A stretch of DNA of 64,000 bases from Nemorincola caseinilytica (lineage in GTDB: Bacteria > Bacteroidota > Bacteroidia > Chitinophagales > Chitinophagaceae). The stretch covers positions 248,001 through 312,000 of the forward strand of contig NZ_BAABFA010000008.1 in NCBI RefSeq assembly GCF_039540515.1, read 5' to 3'. The translations under genes were made by a program, and so were the position numbers. The notes beneath the pieces were generated by a model, which ran no database searches, was not told where the DNA came from, and saw only the letters and a program-made list of their open reading frames with translations. This document shows, piece after piece, positions 53,543 through 61,500 of this stretch (its first letter is position 1; each line of letters starts with the position of its first letter).

Positions 53543-53767
53543 ATGCCTAATCCTAAAAGACGGCACTCGCAGCAAAGGGGCGCAAAGCGCAGGACACACT
53601 ACAAGGCCACTGCAGAAACATGGAGCCTGGACCAGACGACGGGCGAAACGCATCTGCGTCACCGCGCACACTGGGTAGAAGGTAAGCTTTACTACCGCGG
53701 TAGGGTGGTAGTGGACAAAGCTCCTGTAGCAGAAGCTCCTGCAGCCGAGGGTGAAACTGATCAATAA
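53543..53767 (+). CDS. rpmF: 50S ribosomal protein L32
   Basis: A 74-residue ribosomal protein. The conserved N-terminus is MPNPKRRHSQQRGAKRRTHY. Then come KATAETWSLDQTTGETHLRH and RAHWVEGKLYYRGR. The paired cysteines of the zinc-binding L32 type are absent, as in many Bacteroidota. The C-terminal ~15 residues (APVAEAPAAEGETDQ) are an Ala/Pro/Glu extension. It lies between DUF177 and plsX in one operon. Confidence 0.95.
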   Translation: MPNPKRRHSQQRGAKRRTHYKATAETWSLDQTTGETHLRHRAHWVEGKLYYRGRVVVDKAPVAEAPAAEGETDQ

Positions 53768-53784
53768 TTTACTATTTTCACCCC

Positions 53785-54735
53785 ATGAAGATAGGCCTTG
53801 ATATTATGGGGGGCGATCACGCACCCGCTGAAGCCATTAAGGGAGTGCAGTCGTACTTTGAGCAGATGCCCGATGCACCGGTGCATGTGCTGCTTATTGG
53901 TGATCCGGATGCTGCTGCGCCCTATCTTCCGCTAATAGAGAAATATTCTCACCGCTATACTTTTGTAGAAGCGCGCGAGGTGATAGGCATGCATGAGCAT
54001 CCCACCAAGGCGCTGAAAGAAAAGCCAGGTTCCAGCATTGCTGTGGGCTTTGGCATGATGCAAAAGGGCATGGCAGATGCATTCATAAGCGCCGGCAACA
54101 CCGGCGCTATGCTTGTTGGCGCCATGTACTCGGTAAAAGCGATAGAAGGTGTGCTGCGCCCTACGATAGCAGCACCCATTCCGCGGATAGATGGCAAATT
54201 TAGTTGCCTGCTGGATGCCGGTATCAATGCCGATTGCAAGCCCGAGCATATGGTACAGTTCGCCCAGCTGGGTTCTATCTATTCCCACCATGTGCTGGGC
54301 GTAGAAAGCCCCAAGGTGGGATTGATGAACATAGGCGAAGAAGAGGGCAAGGGCAATATACTGGCCCAGGCCACCTACCCACTGCTGAAAGAGGCATCGG
54401 GTATCAACTTTGCGGGTAACATAGAAGGCAGGGATGTGTTCTACGATAAGGTAGATGTGATAGTGTGCGAGGGATTTGTAGGGAACGTGATCATAAAGAT
54501 GGCGGAAAGCGTGTACGATATATTGAAAGTACAGAGGGGCGTACAGGATGATTTCCTGGATACATTCAACTTCGAGACCTATGGTGGAACACCTGTACTG
54601 GGTATCAACAGTCCTGTGATCATAGGTCATGGTATATCGCATGCACCCGCATTTTGCAATATGATACAGCTAGCCAGCAAGTTCATAGAGACAGACCTGA
54701 TAGGGATGTTCAAAAAGCACTTCAAACAGGCGTAG
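53785..54735 (+). CDS. plsX: Phosphate acyltransferase PlsX
   Basis: A 316-residue enzyme that makes acyl-phosphate from acyl-ACP for phospholipid synthesis. It opens KIGLDIMGGDHAPAEAIKG. Further family motifs are FISAGNTGAMLVGAM, PTIAAPIPRIDGK, VGLMNIGEEEGKGN, DVIVCEGFVGNVIIKMAES and PVIIGHGISH. It follows rpmF after 17 bases. The fabH gene that often follows is absent; a strong terminator comes next. Confidence 0.96.
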   Translation: MKIGLDIMGGDHAPAEAIKGVQSYFEQMPDAPVHVLLIGDPDAAAPYLPLIEKYSHRYTFVEAREVIGMHEHPTKALKEKPGSSIAVGFGMMQKGMADAFISAGNTGAMLVGAMYSVKAIEGVLRPTIAAPIPRIDGKFSCLLDAGINADCKPEHMVQFAQLGSIYSHHVLGVESPKVGLMNIGEEEGKGNILAQATYPLLKEASGINFAGNIEGRDVFYDKVDVIVCEGFVGNVIIKMAESVYDILKVQRGVQDDFLDTFNFETYGGTPVLGINSPVIIGHGISHAPAFCNMIQLASKFIETDLIGMFKKHFKQA

Positions 54736-54778
54736 ACGTCTCTGAGAAGAACAAAAAAGTTCTGTTATATCTTACTTC

Positions 54779-54807
54779 AACGACCGGCATGCCGGTCGTT
54801 TCTTTTT
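54779..54807. terminator. Bidirectional terminator between plsX and feoB
   Basis: A perfect 22-base palindrome with the core GACCGGCATGCCGGTC is followed by a T-rich run (TTTCTTTTT). It lies between the convergent plsX and feoB genes; the T run overlaps the feoB stop region. Confidence 0.8.
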
Positions 54808-56920
54808 ACCTGAAGATATTGTAAACGATAAAGGCGCCTACATAGGCCAGCAGGCCCATGTATACGAATTGCAGGGCGGGGTATTTCCACGAGCGGGTCT
54901 CGCGCTTTACGGCTGCAAGTGTGCTCATGCACTGCATGGCGAAGGCATAGAAGATAAGCAGGGAAAGGCCTGTGGCCAATGTGTACACAGGTGAGCCATC
55001 CGGGCGGCGTGCATCGCGCATTTTTTCGGTGAGGGTCTTGGTGTCATCGGTATTGCCTACGCTATAGAGCGTGGCCATGGTACCTACAAAGACCTCGCGC
55101 GCGGCAAAAGATGTGATTAGGGCTATACCTATCTTCCAGTCGTAGCCGAGCGGAGCGATAACAGGCTCTATACCGTGGCCCATGATGCCTGCAAAGGAAT
55201 GTTCCAGTTTTTCGGTGGCCATTTGCTGTTGCAGCTCCTGTTTCTGTGCCTCGGGCGCCTGTGCTATAAGCGCCTCGTACCTTCTCTCTACGGCCTGCAT
55301 GCGGCCGGGAGGACCGAAGGCCGCCAGGGCCCACAGTATGAGAGAGAGCACCATGATGACCTTGCCCACATCGCGTATGAATATGCGGCCCTTCTCTATC
55401 ATGGTGATGCCTACGTTCTTCCAGCGCGGGGCGCGGTATACGGGCAGTTCCATAAGGAAGAAGTTGCGCTCTTTGGCCTTTATAAGCAGGTCCATGACGC
55501 GGGCCACTATGAGGGCCATCACAAAGCCCAGCAGGTAGAGGCCCATGAGCACCAGGCCCTGCAGGTTGAAGATGCCCAGCCTGTGCTGTGGTATGACCAG
55601 GCCAATGAGCATAGTATATACCGGCAGCCTGGCCGAGCAGCTCATAAGCGGGGTAACGAGTATGGTGATGATGCGCTCCTTACGGTTCTGTATAGTGCGG
55701 GCGGCCATCACGGCAGGTACCGCGCAGGCCATGCCGCTGATAAGGGGCATTACAGAGCGGCCATTGAGCCCGGCGCTGCGCATGATGCGATCGGTAAGGA
55801 AGCTGATGCGGGCCATGTAGCCACTGTCCTCCAGTATGGTAATGAGGCCGAACAGTATCATTATCTGCGGAACGAAGATGGCTATACCGCCCAGGCCGGC
55901 TATGATGCCATTCACTACCAGGTCGCTAAGGTAGCCGGGTGGCAGCACCTGTGCTGTGGCATTGCCTGCCATAGCAAAAAGGGCCTCTATCCAGTTCATA
56001 GGGTACTGTGCCAGCCAGAAGATGGACTGGAACAGCAGGAACAGCACTATGAGCAGTATGATATTGCCCCATAAGGGGTGCAGCAGGGTCTTGTCTATGC
56101 GGTCGCTGATGAGCATTTTGCGCATGGGACTATCGGTGACCACGCACTGCTGTATGATGGCATCTATGCGGCGGTAGCGCAGCACTATCTCCTCGGCCTG
56201 CAGGCGCGACCTGTGAAAACCCGTCTCGCCCAGTATGGCGCCTATGCGTATGCGCTGCGCGGCATTCAGGTAATGCAGGGTGCTGTAGCTGCATGCTATA
56301 TGAAAGGCCGCATAACCGCTGGCTTGCCCGCACAGCTCTTGTATATCGGCTATCCATGGGGTGTGCAGCGCGGGTATATCGGTAAAGTACTGGCGGTTCT
56401 GCACGGGGTTCCGGTGTACCTCTTCTATCGTTTTCTTTAGCTGGGCAATGCCTTTATTGGCGCGGGGGTTTATGGGTATCACAGGTACACCCATCAGCCG
56501 TTGCAGCTCTGCCGTATCTATGGTCATGCCCTTTTCGCGGGCTATGTCCATCATGGTGAGGGCTATGACCACGGGTATCTTCAGGTCCATTATCTGCGAG
56601 CAGAAAAGGAGGTTGCGCTTCAGGTTCGATGCGTCGGCTATCACCAATATCATATCGGGCCGCTCTGTGGCTTCCCTGTTCAGCAGTACTTCGCAGCTTA
56701 CCTGCTCGTCGGCGCTTTTGGGGTACAGGCTGTAGGTGCCGGGAAGATCTATGATGCTGGCGCGCAGCGTGTCGGAAATGGCAGAGATACCTGTTTTCTT
56801 ATCTACCGTTACACCGGGAAAGTTGCCCACTTTCTGGTTCAGCCCCGTAAGCGAGTTGAAAAGCGAGCTTTTCCCGCTGTTGGGGTTGCCCACCAGTGCT
56901 ATAGTATACGGCCGCTTCAT
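54806..56920 (-). CDS. feoB: Ferrous iron transport protein FeoB
   Basis: A 704-residue inner-membrane iron(II) transporter. The ATG at 56920 begins MKRPYTIALVGNPNSGKSSL, right at the G1 loop; an in-frame ATG at 56944 adds only 8 residues. The G domain shows NFPGVTVDKKTG (G2) and IDLPGTYSLYP (G3). G4 reads TMMD where many FeoB proteins have NxxD. The core shows GRSVMPLISGMACAVPAVMA, then TILVTPLMSCSARLPVY, and the second Gate motif region near FAAREVFVGTMATLYS. No feoA gene is adjacent. The -7 box lies 11 bases upstream of the ATG. Confidence 0.95.
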   Translation of the reverse strand: MKRPYTIALVGNPNSGKSSLFNSLTGLNQKVGNFPGVTVDKKTGISAISDTLRASIIDLPGTYSLYPKSADEQVSCEVLLNREATERPDMILVIADASNLKRNLLFCSQIMDLKIPVVIALTMMDIAREKGMTIDTAELQRLMGVPVIPINPRANKGIAQLKKTIEEVHRNPVQNRQYFTDIPALHTPWIADIQELCGQASGYAAFHIACSYSTLHYLNAAQRIRIGAILGETGFHRSRLQAEEIVLRYRRIDAIIQQCVVTDSPMRKMLISDRIDKTLLHPLWGNIILLIVLFLLFQSIFWLAQYPMNWIEALFAMAGNATAQVLPPGYLSDLVVNGIIAGLGGIAIFVPQIMILFGLITILEDSGYMARISFLTDRIMRSAGLNGRSVMPLISGMACAVPAVMAARTIQNRKERIITILVTPLMSCSARLPVYTMLIGLVIPQHRLGIFNLQGLVLMGLYLLGFVMALIVARVMDLLIKAKERNFFLMELPVYRAPRWKNVGITMIEKGRIFIRDVGKVIMVLSLILWALAAFGPPGRMQAVERRYEALIAQAPEAQKQELQQQMATEKLEHSFAGIMGHGIEPVIAPLGYDWKIGIALITSFAAREVFVGTMATLYSVGNTDDTKTLTEKMRDARRPDGSPVYTLATGLSLLIFYAFAMQCMSTLAAVKRETRSWKYPALQFVYMGLLAYVGAFIVYNIFR

Positions 56921-56931
56921 TGGAGTGGGCG

Positions 56932-56939
56932 CAAAGGTA
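56932..56939 (-). promoter_or_regulatory. -7 promoter box (TACCTTTG on minus strand)
   Basis: Exact TAnnTTTG match, 11 bases before the feoB ATG. Confidence 0.5.
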
Positions 56940-57176
56940 CGCAAACCGTATTTCCGATATGGGTGTGTACGGATAGCAGGCTTACGAAATTCCCGATATT
57001 ATAAACCATCGTTCGCCCTTGCGCTTTTCGGGGGCCACATCCGATCCCATATTTTGGAATATCTATCCTTTTGATGGAATAGTTAGTTTATTATATTATG
57101 TATAAATAATTCAAAAACACAAAATTGATCTATTGGCATATACTTTGGTAATGCTATCTTGAAAATAATATGGTCG

Positions 57177-58136
57177 ATGCCAGCGATATTCTCTTATAAA
57201 CACAAGGTAGTTGCAAAAGTGGTGGCCATGCTGATGCCGGTAGCATTGTTGCTTTCGGCGCAGGCAGGTTTTGCACAGGTGGGTATACAGGTGCAGAGTC
57301 CTGTGTATATGAGCAGCAATTCGGCCAGCCTTAGCTCGTTCGTGACCGGGGGCAAGACCTATGCACACAGGAATGTTGCGAACGGGCAGATAAGAACCGG
57401 AAAGCATGAGCAGAATGGTACCCGACTGGACCATATAGTGCGCGTTGGCCATACAGTAGTAGCGAATACGCAGGAAGGTTTTGTGGTACTGAGCAAAGAT
57501 GTGACGCGTACATTCAGCGTGGCAGTGATAAAGACCCTGGATGGTGCAGACAACCCATCGGGCTATACACAGGTATTGCATATAGACCCCGCACAGCTAT
57601 CGCTGAAAGAGGGTATGAATGGCGTCTTCATCCGCTATGCCGACCTTGGGCTGGCCAATGGTACGGTGGTATATGGCTACTCGGTATTTGGGAGCGAGCT
57701 GGGTGTGCTGGCAGTGCCGGGTTTCTTCCAGGTATCGAATGTGCTGGCGCCTATAGCCAATGATGTAGTGAGGGCCGCCGTGAACAACATAAAAGGAATG
57801 GGTCCGGTGAGCATACCTGCACTGAACGCTGACGAGCTGAACAATGGTGGCGTGGTAGTGGAATATAAGATAGTGACCGTACCGGCAATAGCCAGCGGTA
57901 TACTGCATTACTACAATGGCACAGGCTATATGCCTGTGGGCGAGGGCCGCACCCTTACCCTGTCGCAGGCAAGGAGCCTGAAATTTCAGCCGGCCGAGGG
58001 GTATATGGGTACTGCCGTGTTCGGGTATATGGCCACCAACAATTTCGGTATCGCGTCCGATACGGCATATGGTACCATACCTGTATATACCACACCTACG
58101 GCAGGCGCCAGCAAAGTGAACGTGAACAACTGGTAA
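57177..58136 (+). CDS. Secreted stand-alone head-module paralogue of the adjacent giant adhesin
   Basis: A 319-residue exported protein (signal near HKVVAKVVAMLMPVALLL, then SAQAGFAQ). It aligns along its length with residues ~25-480 of the giant protein at 58590. Shared motifs are TYAHRNVANGQ / TYAYRNITN, TVVANTQEGFVVLS / TVVSNSQEGFIVMD, GVFIRYADLGLANGTVVYGY / GVFIRYSDLGIANGTVIYGY and APIANDVVRAAV / APIANDVARAAI. SLKFQPAEGYMGTAVF / SLKFDPADGYMGDAVF also matches. The C-terminal ~110 residues look like a cadherin-like/Big_17 domain. It stops exactly where the giant's repeats begin and has no T9SS sorting domain. ATG 57177 is preferred to TTG 57159. Intact, so not a pseudogene. Confidence 0.8.
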   Translation: MPAIFSYKHKVVAKVVAMLMPVALLLSAQAGFAQVGIQVQSPVYMSSNSASLSSFVTGGKTYAHRNVANGQIRTGKHEQNGTRLDHIVRVGHTVVANTQEGFVVLSKDVTRTFSVAVIKTLDGADNPSGYTQVLHIDPAQLSLKEGMNGVFIRYADLGLANGTVVYGYSVFGSELGVLAVPGFFQVSNVLAPIANDVVRAAVNNIKGMGPVSIPALNADELNNGGVVVEYKIVTVPAIASGILHYYNGTGYMPVGEGRTLTLSQARSLKFQPAEGYMGTAVFGYMATNNFGIASDTAYGTIPVYTTPTAGASKVNVNNW

Positions 58137-58176
58137 AAAAAACTGAGAGAGATACATAATTCATATTTTTTGTAAG

Positions 58177-58200
58177 GGTAGCTGAGAAGCTACCTGTTTT
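58177..58200 (+). terminator. Hairpin terminator with GAGA tetraloop
   Basis: GGTAGCT and AGCTACC close a GAGA loop (58177-58194) and are followed by TGTTTT. It ends the transcript of the stand-alone head paralogue. Confidence 0.65.
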
Positions 58201-58500
58201 CATTCATAGAGACTTGATCTGCATTCCGTTTTGTGGAGATCTTGTCTTTTTAATGGATTTTATTTTTATTTTATAATGTTCATTTTGTTGAAAATGAGCA
58301 TTATATGATTTTGGCACAAAATTAGCATATGAGTAAAATGCGAGCCGGAGATCTGTGCCGGAACCAAGTATCAAAAGCTAATGGAAATGTGAGAAAAATG
58401 GATGTTTATAAGCTGTTGGTAAGTGAAAAGAAGAAGGTTAATCGATTGTCATTAACAATTCATTAATTAACTATTTTAATAATCTGTAAGAGGCTGAAAG

Positions 58501-58508
58501 TACATTTG
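58501..58508 (+). promoter_or_regulatory. -7 promoter box (TACATTTG) of the giant adhesin gene
   Basis: Exact TAnnTTTG match, 81 bases before the ATG at 58590; the leader is longer than for most genes in this window. Confidence 0.5.
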
Positions 58509-58589
58509 TACACTCTTTATAGTGCGCTAAGACCGCAGGGTCGAAAAAGGTATTGAAAATATTTAGGGAAAGAGGGAAAAACACACATT

Positions 58590-61500
58590 ATGCAAGCAAA
58601 GTTTACTACTGAAAGATCTGCGATACAGGCAAGGGTGATATCACTGCTGCTACCTGCCTTACTGTTCGTGGCCAATACCAGCTTTGGTCAGCTGGGTATA
58701 CAGTCGTTCAATTCGACGTATACTGCAGCAAGCACTGGCAAGAGCTATAGCCAAAGCGGTGCGCCCAACAGCCCTCTTTCCGATAACGACTATTACTACA
58801 AGTTCGGTACAAGCAGCGGTACCAGCAACAACATTCTGAATTTCAGCTCATTCTCCATAGGCTCGAACACATACGCATACAGGAACATCACCAATGCGTT
58901 CGTGAAAATGAGGAGGCATGATAACAGCCTTGTAAGCGGTACACGCCAGTTGCTATGGTACGAGGCCACAGGCAGTGATGTATCGGATGGCGCAACACTG
59001 AACATGAGGCAGCCATACCAGACAGACATGGAGGTGATGTTCAACGGTGCGAGGGGACTGAACGCAGGTACCGACAACATCTTCAACAACTCGGCAGATG
59101 GTAATGGTAACAACAACAACATCGAGCGTTTCGACTACATAATACCAGATGGGTATACGGTGGTATCGAACTCGCAGGAAGGTTTCATAGTAATGGACAG
59201 GGGTGTGCTGAACGCGCATGACCCTTTTTGCGTTTCTGTTATAACCAACCTCAACAGCTCGGATGTTCCATCGGCCTATACACAGGTGCTGTGGCTCAAT
59301 TCTTCGCACTATGGTTCGGTGAATCCTATAACCGTGATGTCATCGAACGTACTGAGGATGGACGAGGGTGACAGCAGGCTGAGAATATCGACCACTACAG
59401 ATGCCAACCAGGGTATAGGTGGTGTTTTCATCCGTTACTCGGACCTAGGTATAGCCAACGGTACGGTGATATACGGTTACTCGGTATTCGGTGGCGATTT
59501 CCCATCAGGGTCGAGCGGCAGCAAGGTAGTGGACTGGAACAACAGCACATATTTCCCTACGAACACAGAACCCGGCAACGGTGGCCTGGATATGCTATGT
59601 GTATCGGGTGTGTTCCAGCTTTCGAACACGGTAGCGCCTATAGCCAATGACGTGGCAAGGGCGGCAATATGCAACCCCAATGGTACCGGCCAGGTAAGTG
59701 TACCAGCGCTGAGCGCTACCGATGCGAATTCGGGTGGTGTGATATCGAGCTATAAGATCGTAGCTATTCCTTCTGCATCGCAGGGGATACTGTACTACTA
59801 CAATGGTTCGTCCTATGTGGCTGCCAGCGCCGGACTTACACTGACGATATCACAGTCTGCAAGCCTGAAGTTCGACCCGGCCGATGGTTATATGGGTGAT
59901 GCGGTATTCCAGTACACAGCTACCGACAACTATGGCCTTACATCGAATATAGCATATGGCACCATACCTGTATACACGATGCCTACCACTACGGCAGGAT
60001 CGAACGTAACGATATGCTCGGGCAGCTCTACTACGCTGAATGCGACAGGAGCTACTTCTTATACATGGTCTCCGGCCACGGGCCTTTCCTGTACCACATG
60101 TGCCAGCCCTGTTGCCAATCCCACAAGCAATACTACATATACTATAACAGGCACACACCCTGCAAGCGGCTGTACCAGCACTGCTACCATAATGGTATCG
60201 GTGAATGCATCGCCTACCATAAACGCAGGCTCTAACGTGACCATATGCAGGGGGGCATCTACTACCCTGAGCGGCACAGGTGGTGTTACTTATTCATGGT
60301 CTCCGGCTACGGGCCTTAGCTGCAATACCTGTGCCAGCCCGGTTGCAACGCCTACTGCCACCACTACCTACACCCTTACAGGCACCAATGCTGTAGGATG
60401 CTCGAAGACGGCTACAGTGACCGTATCGGTGAACGCTGCCCCGACAGTAGGTGCGGGTTCTAACGTTACGAAATGTGCAGGCGTTGCGACAACGCTTTCA
60501 GCGAGTGGCGCATCTACTTATGTATGGTCTCCTGCTACCGGCCTTAGCTGCACTACCTGCTCCGGCCCATCGGCAACACCTACCACTACTACTACTTATA
60601 CTGTAACAGGTACGGCATCTAACGGCTGCACAGGTACTGCCAGCGTTACCGTATCCATCAACCCACTGCCCGAGGTGAGTGTGGGTTCGGGTGTTACTAT
60701 ATGTAACGGCGGTTCTACTACGCTTACAGCAACGGGAGCATCCAGCTATTCATGGTCGCCATCTACAGGCCTGAGCTGTACCAACTGTGCCAGCCCTGTG
60801 GCCAACCCTACCAGCACCAAGACCTATACAGTGACAGGCACAAGCGCGGCAGGCTGCGTGAAGACCGCCTCGGTGACTGTGACCGTAACATCGAGTCCAT
60901 CGGTGAGCGCAGGTTCGAACGTGACCATATGCAATGGCTCGTCTACAGGTCTGTCGGCCAGCGGCGCCACGTCTTATACCTGGACGTCGGCTGCAACACT
61001 GTCGTGCAACAACTGTGCTAACCCCACGGCCACGCCTACCACTACTACTACATATACTGTAACGGGCACTATAAGCGGCGGCTGCTCTGCCACTTCTACA
61101 GTGACCGTTAGTGTGAACCCCACACCCGCTACCATAACCGGCAGCGGCAATGTATGTATAGGCACTACTACTACACTTTCGTGCACTACAGCATCGGGTA
61201 CCTGGATAAGCGGTACTCCCGGTGTGGCTACGATAGCATCATCGAATGGCACAGTGACAGGTGTAAGCGCCGGCACTGTGGTGATGACATACAAACTGAC
61301 CACCACCGGCTGTTTCAATACTACCGTGGTGACAGTGAACCCATCGGTATCTGCAAGCGCCACCGGCACTAACCCTACATGCTACAGCAGCAACAATGGT
61401 ACAGTGGACCTGACGGTAAGCGGTGGCACACCATCTTATACATACCTGTGGAGCAATGGCGGTACTACAGAAGACCTTAGCGGTCTTTCTGCAGGTACCT

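Larger units (their letters stand above)
58137..58589. other. Intergenic region (453 bases) between the two paralogues
   Basis: It holds a hairpin terminator near its left end and a -7 box at 58501-58508, both listed separately. The middle is AT-rich with no gene that I can support. A short hairpin GACC-GCAG-GGTC lies in the 5' leader near 58531-58542. Confidence 0.5.

Noticed and set aside
57177..58136. Pseudogene fragment of the giant adhesin.
   Set aside because: The frame is intact from signal peptide to stop, ends at a domain boundary, and has its own terminator.
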